From: Saccharopolyspora spinosa NRRL 18395
Lineage (GTDB): Bacteria > Actinomycetota > Actinomycetes > Mycobacteriales > Pseudonocardiaceae
DNA length: 64,000 nucleotides
Direction: 5' to 3'
Assembly (NCBI RefSeq): GCF_000194155.1
Contig: NZ_GL877878.1
Location: 3,379,557 to 3,443,556 of the forward strand
Position numbers and translations under genes: made by a program. The notes under the pieces are model-generated. The model had not been told where the DNA came from, ran no database searches, and worked only from the letters and a program-made list of their open reading frames with translations. Positions 17,893-27,324 of this stretch are shown piece after piece. Within the stretch, counting starts at the first letter, position 1, and every line of letters starts with the position of its first letter.

Positions 17893-19040
17893 CGATGAGC
17901 GACACGAGACCACTGGAGGTCGCGGTCGTGGGGGCGGGCATCACCGGGCTCGCCCTCGCGGCGGCTCTGCGGCGGGCGGGCATCGGCGTCGCAGTGTACG
18001 AGAAGGCGAACGCCTTCGGCGACATCGGCGCGGGCATCCAGCTCGCCCCGAACGCGGTGCGCCTGCTGCAGCGCCTCGGGCTGGCGGACGGCCGGGGCGG
18101 TGCGTTCGACCGCCATCGAGATGCGTGATGGGCGCACCGGTCAGGTGCGGGGCCGCATCCCGCTGGACGACTGCGAAAACCGGTACGGCGCGCCGTACTA
18201 CCTGCTCGCCCGCTTCGATCTGCACGCGCTGCTGGCGTCCCTGCTTCCCGACGGCGTGGTCGAGCTGGGCAAGGCCTGCGAGTCGGTGGCCGAGGACGAC
18301 GCGGCCGTGCGGTGCCGGTTCGCCGACGGCACGTCGGCGCCGACGTGCTGGTCGGCGCCGACGGCATCCGGTCTGCGGTGCGCCGGGCCAGGGTGGACGA
18401 CCAGCCCGTGTACTCGGGTTTCAGCGTCTACCGCGGCCTAGTCGACGCCAGCGGGTTGCCCGCCTCGTTCACCGAGCCCCGGTCGATCGTCTGGGCCGGG
18501 GAGGGCAGGCATTTCGTGTGCTACCCGGTGGCCGGCGGCAGACTGGTCAACTTCGTCGCGACCCTGTCGGCCGAGGAGTGGGGCGCGGAATCCTGGTCGG
18601 AGCCGGGAAAGGCCCAGGATGTGCTCGACGCCTTCGCCGACTGGGACAACGTGCATCCCCTGGTCGAGGCCGCGGAAACGGTGACCCGCTGGGGCCTGCA
18701 CGTCCGCGAGGACGGCCCGGCCTGGACCACCGCCCGGACGGCGCTGGCAGGCGATGCCGCGCACCCGATGCTGCCCTTCACTGCTCAGGGCGCGGGTCAG
18801 GGCATCGAAGACGCCGTTGCCCTGGCCGGTGCACTGGCACGCCACGGAGACGACGTCTCGGTGGCGTTGCGAACCTACGAGCAGGTGCGCCGCCCGCGGG
18901 CGACGAAGGTCCAACAGTTGTCCGGTGACATGGGGCGCAACCTCCACCGAGGTGCCTCCGAATCCCAGCAGCGTCCCGAAGCCCGGCCCGTCAGCGACAC
19001 CCTCGACTGGCTTTTCGACCACGACGCGGAAGCACTGTGA
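17889..19040 (+). CDS. FAD-dependent aromatic hydroxylase, frameshifted twice
   Basis: Class A flavin monooxygenase of the salicylate-hydroxylase type: N-terminal VAVVGAGITGLALAAALR, GDIGAGIQLAPNAVRLL, DVLVGADGIRSAVRRA, and C-terminal GDAAHPMLPFTAQGAGQGIED. The middle segment (about 18095-18335, STAIEMRDGRTGQ to RFADGTS) lies in a different frame. One extra base near 18090 (GGGG run) and one missing base near 18335 compensate each other, so full coding content is retained. By context it would hydroxylate 3,4-AHBA, as the PtmB3 enzyme does to give 3-amino-2,4-dihydroxybenzoate. The indels may be sequencing errors. Confidence 0.8.
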
Positions 19041-19930
19041 CGACTGCCGAGACGACCTCCGTACACAGAGGACACCACAATATGCTGCCAGCCCTTGCTG
19101 AGCACCACGTCGACGCCTACCTGGCGCGGATCGGCGCCGACCGCCCGGACAGCCCGGACCTAGAGACGCTACGGCACCTCCAGGAACGCCACGTGCTGTC
19201 GATCCCGTTCGAGACAATCGCGCTCTACACGGGGGAACCGGTGCCGCATACGCTCGATGCCGTGCAGAAGATCGTGGCACAGCAGCGGGGCGGGTGCTGC
19301 CTGGAACTCAACTCCGCGTTCGGCATGCTGTTGGGCACGTTCGGTTACCAGGTGGAGCTGCTGCACGGCCAGATCTACCGGAACTCGGTACTCGACAAGG
19401 GCATCGGCCACATGGCGCTGGGGGTCACAGTTCCGCTGTCCGGGCACGACCAGGTGTCCTGGCTCGTCGACGTCGGTCAGGGAAACAACAGCAGGCACCC
19501 GCTGCGGATCGACCTGCGCGAACCGCAACCCGATCCGCACGGCACCTACCTGCTGACTACCGCGCCCGAGGGCGACTTCGACGTGTCGTTGGATGGCATT
19601 TTGCTGTACCGGCTGGAAACCAGGGGCCGCGACGTGGAATACGGGAGCCGGTCCCTGTGGTGGTATCGCACGTCCCCGCGGTCGCCGTTCGCGGCAGCGC
19701 CGATTTCCATCGCACGCACCGAGCGGGGGAAGCGAACGCTGCGAGGGAAGGTGTTGATCGAGGATGACGACGGGCGGCGTACCCTGCGGCGGCTCGACAC
19801 CGACGAGGCATTGCTGAAGACATACCACGAGTACTTCGGAATCGAGCTGGATCGGGTGCCCTCCGCACAGGAACGGGTGTCCACCGCGATAGCCACCGAG
19901 AGAAATGCCGCGTCGGACAAGAAGCGGTGA
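19037..19930 (+). CDS. arylamine N-acetyltransferase homologue (possible amide synthase)
   Basis: A 297-residue NAT-family protein with the Cys-His-Asp triad: Cys88 in RGGCCLELNSAF, His in GIGHMALGV and Asp in WLVDVGQGN. The GTG start overlaps the hydroxylase TGA; ATG at 19082 is an alternative start after the poorly conserved first 15 residues. NAT homologues in secondary metabolism (RifF; PtmC in the platensimycin cluster) form amides between an aromatic amine and a larger acyl group. Position last in an operon that makes an aminohydroxybenzoate suggests it joins this amine to an acyl thioester, or simply detoxifies it by N-acetylation. Confidence 0.9.
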   Translation: MTTAETTSVHRGHHNMLPALAEHHVDAYLARIGADRPDSPDLETLRHLQERHVLSIPFETIALYTGEPVPHTLDAVQKIVAQQRGGCCLELNSAFGMLLGTFGYQVELLHGQIYRNSVLDKGIGHMALGVTVPLSGHDQVSWLVDVGQGNNSRHPLRIDLREPQPDPHGTYLLTTAPEGDFDVSLDGILLYRLETRGRDVEYGSRSLWWYRTSPRSPFAAAPISIARTERGKRTLRGKVLIEDDDGRRTLRRLDTDEALLKTYHEYFGIELDRVPSAQERVSTAIATERNAASDKKR

Positions 19931-20086
19931 TCAAAGGGCTGTGATCTCAGGTGGCGTAGGTGTGGAGTTCATCCCGCGGAACGGCGGCTGCGACCACGGT
20001 GGCCGGGCTCGATCAGGTCCAGCAAATCAGATCCGCACCCGGGAACGCCGGACGCGCCCGCACGCCACCCGCGACGAGGTGCTCGC

Positions 20087-21019
20087 TCAGTTCGCCCGGT
20101 GTCCGGCGGAGCCGGGCGCGGACAGGGCCGGGATGTCCGGGTGGTCGAGCAGCGTCTCGCCGACGGCGTCCACGGCCGCGCGCAGCGCTGCCTCCCGGCG
20201 CCGCACGATCGCGACGTTGCGGTGCACCGGCGTGCTGAGCTCGCGAGTGACAACCGGGATTCCGGGTGGGACGGCCAGCGCGGGAAGCATCGCCACCGAC
20301 CGGCCGGACTCGACGTGCTGGAGCAGCAGCAAGTAGTTGCTGAACCGGCAGGCCACCCGGGGTTCGAAGCCGGACTCGCGGCACAGCCGCTGGGTCAGCT
20401 CGGCCATGTACGAGCCCTGCCGGTCGCACGCCCAGGTCTCCTCCGCGCATGCGGCGAGGTCGACCACCCGGCGTCGCGCGAGCGGATGGTCCGGCGGCAG
20501 GACCAGCACCACCGGGTCGGTCCCCAGCGGGACGACTTCGAGGTCCCGGTCCCACGGGAACTTGACGTAGTCCGTGGTCGTGACGATCACGTCCACCTCG
20601 CCGGTGCGCAGCGCGGCCCCGCTCTCGTGCGGTTCGGACTCGATCAGCTCCACGTGCAGGTGCGGATGCGAGTCCGCCAGCCGGGCCGCCGCCGGTACGG
20701 CGAGCGTGTATATCGCGCTCTGGAACACCCCGAGCCGGACGGTGCCGATCGGCTCGTCGTTGAGCGCGCGCAGTTCGGCCTCCGCCTCGGCCATCTGGTC
20801 CAGGATCTCGCGGCCCCGGCGGGCGAGTGCCATCCCGGTACGGGTCAGCCGCACCCGACGCCCGTACCGCTCCAGGAGCCGGCTGCGAGTCTCGCTCTCG
20901 AGCACCGCGAGCTGTTGGGACACCGTTGATGGGCTCAGATGCAGCGTCTCGGCCACAGCGCGGACGGTGCCGAGGTTGTCGAGCAGGCCGAGCAGGCGCA
21001 GGCGCCACGGATTCAGCAT
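20087..21019 (-). CDS. LysR-family regulator divergent from dgdA
   Basis: About 310 residues, with an N-terminal HTH (TVRAVAETLHLSPSTVSQQL, LESETRSRLLERYGRRVRL) and a LysR effector domain (IGTVRLGVFQSAIYTLAV, GEVDVIVTTTDY). The start chosen gives MLNPWRLRLLGLL, usual for this subgroup; an ATG at 21040 is the alternative. It is transcribed away from the aminotransferase gene 84 bp away, as DgdR is from dgdA in Burkholderia, so regulation of that gene is likely. No operator was defined in the short shared promoter region. Confidence 0.88.
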   Translation of the reverse strand: MLNPWRLRLLGLLDNLGTVRAVAETLHLSPSTVSQQLAVLESETRSRLLERYGRRVRLTRTGMALARRGREILDQMAEAEAELRALNDEPIGTVRLGVFQSAIYTLAVPAAARLADSHPHLHVELIESEPHESGAALRTGEVDVIVTTTDYVKFPWDRDLEVVPLGTDPVVLVLPPDHPLARRRVVDLAACAEETWACDRQGSYMAELTQRLCRESGFEPRVACRFSNYLLLLQHVESGRSVAMLPALAVPPGIPVVTRELSTPVHRNVAIVRRREAALRAAVDAVGETLLDHPDIPALSAPGSAGHRAN

Positions 21020-21066
21020 GCCAACATTGTGCGGCTCCATCGAACAGTTTCGTCGAAATCGCGTGA

Positions 21067-22395
<1,329 letters not shown>

Positions 22396-22559
22396 CGGGC
22401 TGCCGGGGATGATCGCGGTGCGGCGGTCCGGTCACACCGACAGGGAGTTGAGGCCGTCGCGGCACGGCCCAGTATTCTCGCCCGATTCGATCGTGGTGGC
22501 GTGACCACTCCGTCTGCATGCGCGTGACGAACACGTTCGCCGTACTGATCAACGCAATG

Positions 22560-22678
22560 AGCTTCCGTTTCGCATGCTTCGGCGGAGGCCCGGACTTCTT
22601 TCCCGTTGGCAGCAACGGTTCCGACTTCGCCCACCGCTCATTGGTCAGATCACCGCGCCCCAGAAGAGACGAGGTCAT
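22560..22678 (-). pseudogene. IS5-type transposase N-terminal fragment
   Basis: The first 40 codons (RGDLTNERWAKSEPLLP, GPPPKHAKRKLI) match the start of IS5-family transposases. The usual continuation is missing and the frame runs into unrelated sequence. Only this stub is left. Between it and the PaiB gene (22679-22966) I see no gene I can support. Confidence 0.65.
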
Positions 22679-22966
22679 CTCAAACCTTGATCAACATAGG
22701 ACGGCCCTTGCGGACCTGGCGGAACAGAGCGAACGGACATCTTCCCGGCGTTTGCGATGTTTCCTTGGCGCAACAGCAGATCGGCGATGGGTTCTGCTGA
22801 TCGCCACGTGACCGAACACGGCCCGATCAGTTCCACCGGAGCCGGTTTCTTGATCGCTCACGCCCGGGCACGAACCCATGCTTGCGCGGCAATGCGCGCC
22901 GCACGGTTTGGTATTCGGAGCGACCGGAGTCGGTTCTGTTACTGAAGCTGTCACGCGGTCGTCCAC

Positions 22967-23596
22967 TTACCTGTTGTCCAGTCCGATGGCCACCATGTGC
23001 GCGGCGGTCTCCCGCTCGGGCAGGGTGCCTTGCTCCAAGCCACGGATGACACCAGCCCGATCCTCGGCGGTGGTGTTCTGGTTCAGTTTCGCCTTGGCCA
23101 CCACGCGAGTGATCGACAGTTCGATGCCGACGATTCCCTTCAGCTGCATCGCGATGAACTTCTCTGGAGCGTCGGTGACCTTCCACGGCTTCGGGCGGCC
23201 GCTCTCGTGGTTGTCGGTGAGCTTGGTGACGTGATCGAGCAGCCAGTCGCGGTCGTCATGGGCTCGCAGCTGCCCGTAGACGCTGAGGATCTGGTAGTTC
23301 CACGTAGGGACGACCTTTTGGGTCTCTTGCTTGCTCGGGTAGTACTCCGGCGTGACGTAGGCGTCGAAGCCCGGGATGATCACCACCGATTCCGCCTCGG
23401 CGGTGTAGCGCCAATGCGGGTTCGGCCGTGACATGTGCCCGACCAGCGAGTGCCTGTCGGCGTCGTAGAGCAGCGGCATCGAGGTCGTCTCCATGCTGCC
23501 GTCCGGAGCCGGGGTGATCAGGTGACCGAATCCGCCCTTGCGCAGCAGGGCCGCGGTGTCGTTCTTGGACACCTCGAAATGCTTCGGCAGGTACAT
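22967..23596 (-). CDS. PaiB-type FMN-binding protein / negative regulator
   Basis: A 209-residue protein starting MYLPKHFEV. The family signature is clear: FGHLITPAPDG, SLVGHMSRPNPHW, SVVIIPGFDAYVTPEYYPS, VPTWNYQILSVYGQLRAHDD and a C-terminal KLNQNTTAEDRAGV. PaiB-like proteins have a split-barrel flavin-binding fold; PaiB of Bacillus acts as a repressor of degradative enzymes and sporulation. It is divergent from the MocR-type regulator gene, and the two CACGTG palindromes between them probably control both. Confidence 0.9.
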   Translation of the reverse strand: MYLPKHFEVSKNDTAALLRKGGFGHLITPAPDGSMETTSMPLLYDADRHSLVGHMSRPNPHWRYTAEAESVVIIPGFDAYVTPEYYPSKQETQKVVPTWNYQILSVYGQLRAHDDRDWLLDHVTKLTDNHESGRPKPWKVTDAPEKFIAMQLKGIVGIELSITRVVAKAKLNQNTTAEDRAGVIRGLEQGTLPERETAAHMVAIGLDNR

Positions 23597-23649
23597 CGCT
23601 ACTCCTTGATGGGCGTCGTGATGGCGGGCGGCTATCGGCAAGACCCAGT

Positions 23650-23702
23650 TTTGTCACGTGACAAACACGGTACAAGTTGAGACCCGGCTCTGTCACGTGC
23701 CA
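23650..23702. promoter_or_regulatory. two CACGTG palindromes (MocR operator candidates)
   Basis: A perfect 16-bp palindrome, TTTGTCACGTGACAAA, lies at 23650-23665, and a second, imperfect copy, TGTCACGTGCCA, at 23691-23702. Centre-to-centre distance is 39 bp. Both lie between the divergent paiB-like gene (start 23596) and the MocR-type gene (start 23715). MocR/PdxR regulators typically bind repeated sites in the intergenic region next to their own gene. The second site lies 12 bp before the GTG start. Confidence 0.6.
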
Positions 23703-23714
23703 TACACTGGAAAG

Positions 23715-25046
23715 GTGACGAAAGACGCCGTAGATCGCGCGCCGATCATCGGTGCCTCGGCAGGTGAGATCTCCGACAGCGTGCGAAACCTGGTCAGCAC
23801 AGGTCTGCTGCAACCCGGCGATGCGGTCCCGCCGATTCGTGACCTCGCCCTCGAACTCGGGGTGCATCGCAACACCGTGGCCGCCGCCTATCGAATGCTG
23901 GTCGCCGCCGGCGTGGCCGAAACAAAAGGCCGGCGCGGCACCATCATCACGTCCCTGCCACACCTAGAGGGCGAGACGGTCGTGAACACCGAGCTTGTGG
24001 ACCTCTCGAGCGGCAATCCCGACCCCGCCCTGCTTCCCGATGTCGGGGCAGCGCTGTCCCAGATCGACTACCGGATGCAGATGTACGGGAGTCCGGTAAT
24101 CGATCCGCATTTGGCCCAATGGGCACGCAACTCGTTCACGCCCGAACTCGACCGCTCCTTCGAGATCTCGGTGACTCACGGCGCCGTCGATGCGGTCGAG
24201 CGACTCCTCACCGCCCACCTGACGCGTGGCGACTTGGTCGCCGTGGAAGATCCGTGTTTCTACGCGAGCGAAGGGACGGTGCGACTCAACGGATTCCGCG
24301 CGGCTCCCGTCAACGTCGATGCCGAGGGACTCGAGCCGGAAGCCCTGCGGGCCGCACTCCACGAGGGGGCTCGGGCCGTCATTGTTACGCCCCGGGCGCA
24401 CAATCCGACGGGAGTCAGCCTCACGGCCGAGCGCGCCCGAGAGATCAGGTCGGTGTTGCAGCGCTACCCACACGTGCTTGTGATCGAGGACGACCACTTC
24501 TCCGTGATCTCTCGCCACTCCTACAACCGGGTTACCCCACCTACCACGCAACGTTGGGCACTCGTGCGATCGGTGGCGAAGTTCCTCGGACCGGATCTAC
24601 GTGTCGCGGTCGTCGCCTCCGAGCGGGAAACGGCTGACCGACTCGGGAGTCGCTTGCGACCTGGTGCCACCTGGGTGAGCCACCTTCTCCAGCAGCTTGC
24701 GGCGAATCTACTCGAGTCGGATGCCGTTACACGACAACTGGACCACGCTCGCCGCACGTACGCCGAGCGCATTGACGCACTGCGCGGTGAATTGACCGAA
24801 GCGGGAGTCGACACCCCGTTCCCCACCGACGGCTTCAACGTCTGGGTGCCCGTGCCGCATGGTTCCACCGCCGTGGTCTCAGCACTGCGGGACGTCGGCT
24901 GGTCAGTTCGGGACGGTGCTCCATTCCGAACCCCGGCAAGCAGAACCCCGCATGGGGTCCGCATCACCGCGTCAAAGCTGACGCATCCCCAGGCCCGCGA
25001 GTTCGCCCGGTGCCTCGCCGAGGTGCGTCAGTCGATCGTCAGCTGA
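23715..25046 (+). CDS. MocR/PdxR-type regulator (GntR HTH plus aminotransferase domain)
   Basis: A 443-residue protein. An N-terminal GntR winged HTH (ISDSVRNLVSTGLLQPGD, RDLALELGVHRNTVAAAYRML) is fused to a fold-type I aminotransferase-like domain (DLSSGNPDPALLPDV, VTHGAVDAVERLL, VEDPCFYAS, TPRAHNPTGVSL, VIEDDHFSV, and the putative PLP lysine in VRSVAKFLGPDLRV). The GTG start has GGAAAG immediately ahead of it; an upstream GTG at 23658 lies inside the operator and is unlikely. Such proteins sense PLP or amino compounds and often control vitamin B6 or amino-acid genes. Here the divergent PaiB-like gene is the obvious target. Confidence 0.88.
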   Translation: MTKDAVDRAPIIGASAGEISDSVRNLVSTGLLQPGDAVPPIRDLALELGVHRNTVAAAYRMLVAAGVAETKGRRGTIITSLPHLEGETVVNTELVDLSSGNPDPALLPDVGAALSQIDYRMQMYGSPVIDPHLAQWARNSFTPELDRSFEISVTHGAVDAVERLLTAHLTRGDLVAVEDPCFYASEGTVRLNGFRAAPVNVDAEGLEPEALRAALHEGARAVIVTPRAHNPTGVSLTAERAREIRSVLQRYPHVLVIEDDHFSVISRHSYNRVTPPTTQRWALVRSVAKFLGPDLRVAVVASERETADRLGSRLRPGATWVSHLLQQLAANLLESDAVTRQLDHARRTYAERIDALRGELTEAGVDTPFPTDGFNVWVPVPHGSTAVVSALRDVGWSVRDGAPFRTPASRTPHGVRITASKLTHPQAREFARCLAEVRQSIVS

Positions 25047-25067
25047 CTGCCCGTCCAGGACGACTAC

Positions 25068-25100
25068 AGCGCCCGCCCGGAAGGTCACCGGGCGGGCGCT
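25068..25100 (+). terminator. strong hairpin after the MocR gene
   Basis: A perfect 13-bp stem (AGCGCCCGCCCGG with its complement) and a 7-nt loop start 22 bp after the stop codon. No T-run follows, as is common for actinomycete terminators. Confidence 0.75.
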
Positions 25101-25132
25101 GCCGATCACGGTGCATTGGGTCGCCGCGAACC

Positions 25133-25282
25133 GGAATCACCGGGCACTCGAACCTCACAGCCGCGAGTACTTCCCTCGTCCGCGACGAATCGGGGCAGAG
25201 CTAACCGCGTACTGCGAAGGACTCGTCGGGGTGAGCTGCATTGCTCACGGCGCCGATCAGCCTTTCGCCCGAGCAGAGTGGC
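25133..25282 (+). pseudogene. remnant of a SLOG-type (DprA/YpsA-like) protein
   Basis: Two short frames together recall the N terminus of actinomycete SLOG-superfamily proteins: GITGHSNLTAASTSLVRDE, then after a one-base shift ELTAYCEGLVGVSCIAHGAD followed by QPFARAEW. The glycine-rich nucleotide-binding start (GxTGH) and the SCxAxGAD motif are the recognisable parts. The rest of the gene is absent. From here to 25662 I see no intact gene. Confidence 0.45.
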
Positions 25283-25662
25283 CAGCGGTGGACAACCTGG
25301 CCAGCCGCATTGGCCGACATCCGGTCATCACGACCAGAACCCGTTGGGGGAGCGCGCAATTGATAACTGTGGGCATGGGTTTGCGTTGACATCAAATAGA
25401 CACTCATTTCGGGAGATCGGGTACCGACCGGTAACCGCACGACTGGGCGATGCTGTGCCGACAACTGACATATCAGCAGCTGCAAGAATCGGCTCACCCC
25501 TATTTCCCTGCATGGTCAGCATCAGGGTTCTGTTCGTGCGTGGCGGTCAATCCCCGTGGTTGTGCATCACGAGCTCGGTACGGGAGTAATCGTCGAGCGC
25601 GTAGATCGACAGGTTCCTGCCGCGATCAAGACTGCTGAAGATCTCACTGTGCGGCTGTCGGG

Positions 25663-27324
25663 CTACGCCTGGTGGAGTACGCCGGAGCGGGCGGTGCCCC
25701 AGATGGGGATGTCGCGCAGTTCGGTCGGGTGCACCTCGTAGGGGTCCTCTTCGAGGATGGCGAAGTCGGCGAATTTGCCGGGTTCGAGGCTGCCCACGGT
25801 GCGTTCCATGCCCAGGATGTGCGCGGCGTCGACGGTGATCGCGCGGAGTGCGCGGTCGACGCCGATGCGTTCACCGGGGGCGAGCACCGTCTCGCCGTCC
25901 GCGCCGAGGCGGTTGACCGCGACCCAGGCCGCGGTCAGTGGGTGCATGGGGACCGCGACCAGGGCGAAGTCCGAGTGCAGGGCGAAGGTCACGCCCTCGC
26001 GCTCCAGTGACCCGAGACGGCCGACGGCCTCGGAACGGTCCGGGCCGTAGCCCTCGTGGCTGTGCACGTGGCTGCGATAGTGCACGAAGTAGCAGTTGAC
26101 ACTGGCCTGCGCGCCCAGAGCCTTCACCCGGCGCGCCTGATCGGGTGTGCTGATGCAATAGTGCTCGAGGGTGAACCGGTGGTCGAAACGTGGTCGGATG
26201 TCCTGCAGTTTCGACAGCGCATCAAGCGCGGCGTCGATGCTTTCGTCTCCGTTGGCGTGGCAGTGAATCGGGATACCGGCTTGCCAGAAGGGCAGCATGC
26301 GCTCGTGAAGCTGCTCCCAAGGGACGTCGTTGCGCACGCCGTTACTGAGATCGAGATAGCCGGGAAAGCGCACGCGCAGCGACATGGCCGGGAACGAGCC
26401 GTCGGCGAGGAACTTGACGCCGTGGAAGAACAGCGTCTCGCTGTTGCGCTCGTGCAGCTCCGCGAGGTGCTGCGCCGCCTTGTCGCCGTGGTTGTCGTGC
26501 AAGGTCATCTCGTAGGACACCAGGGCCATGCGCACCGGTGTTGCCGGATCGTTGAACGCGGCGTCGTGGATGCGCCACTCGTGTTCGGGGTCGGTCAGGC
26601 CGAACAGGAGCTCTGCGGTGGTGGTGACGCCGGAGCGCACGGCGAGGGCGGCCATGTCGCGCAGCCCCTGCTCACCGGTGTCCGCAACGAGGTCGGCAGC
26701 TGATCGTCCGACCGCGGCCTTGTGTGCGGCGAACTCGATGAACTGGCCATTGAGGCGCCCGTCTGGGTATCGCCCGATGCCGTGGACCGCGCTGTCGTCC
26801 GTGACGTCGGTGGTGCTCAGTGCGGCGCTGTTGGCGTAAAGGTAGTGCGGCGCCAAGGAGATGATGAACACCGGCCGCTCCCCCACGACACCGTCCAGCT
26901 CGTCGCGGTGCAGGTGACCACCCTGAATGGCCGGGTCGAATCCCCACGCGACCAGCGTCTTACCTGCGGGCAATCGGGCGTCGAGCGCACGCAGCTCCGC
27001 CATGACGCTCTCGCGTGTCGGGTGCCCGGGATTGGTGCCACACGGGCCGGGCGAGTCGATCGGCCCCAGATACGGCACGCCTAGATAGCCCGACGACATC
27101 GCGAAGTGGGTGTGCGGGTCGATGAAACCCGGCATGATCACTTTGTCGCGCAGACTGTCGTCCACCTCGTACTCGTGCCGGTCGAGCCACGGCTTCATGG
27201 ATTCGATGCTGCCGGTGGACAGCACGCGCCCGTCCATGACGGCCACCGCAGGCGCGCTCGGACGGCCCGGGTCCAGGGTCAGCACTCGTTTGGCGGGAAA
27301 AATCGTGATCTTCTTGGCAGTCAT
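25663..27324 (-). CDS. metal-dependent amidohydrolase (YtcJ-like)
   Basis: A 553-residue member of the amidohydrolase superfamily. Metal-site motifs are GFIDPHTHF (HxH) near residue 70, a central HGVKFLADGSFP, then IPIHCHANGDESID, FTLEHYC and LHSDFALVAVPM with the catalytic Asp. The C-terminal GSLEPGKFADFAILEEDPY is diagnostic. YtcJ-like enzymes hydrolyse N-acyl or cyclic amides. The ATG overlaps the stop of the MHS transporter gene (ATGA), so uptake and hydrolysis of the same compound are likely coupled. The substrate is unknown. Confidence 0.9.
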   Translation of the reverse strand: MTAKKITIFPAKRVLTLDPGRPSAPAVAVMDGRVLSTGSIESMKPWLDRHEYEVDDSLRDKVIMPGFIDPHTHFAMSSGYLGVPYLGPIDSPGPCGTNPGHPTRESVMAELRALDARLPAGKTLVAWGFDPAIQGGHLHRDELDGVVGERPVFIISLAPHYLYANSAALSTTDVTDDSAVHGIGRYPDGRLNGQFIEFAAHKAAVGRSAADLVADTGEQGLRDMAALAVRSGVTTTAELLFGLTDPEHEWRIHDAAFNDPATPVRMALVSYEMTLHDNHGDKAAQHLAELHERNSETLFFHGVKFLADGSFPAMSLRVRFPGYLDLSNGVRNDVPWEQLHERMLPFWQAGIPIHCHANGDESIDAALDALSKLQDIRPRFDHRFTLEHYCISTPDQARRVKALGAQASVNCYFVHYRSHVHSHEGYGPDRSEAVGRLGSLEREGVTFALHSDFALVAVPMHPLTAAWVAVNRLGADGETVLAPGERIGVDRALRAITVDAAHILGMERTVGSLEPGKFADFAILEEDPYEVHPTELRDIPIWGTARSGVLHQA

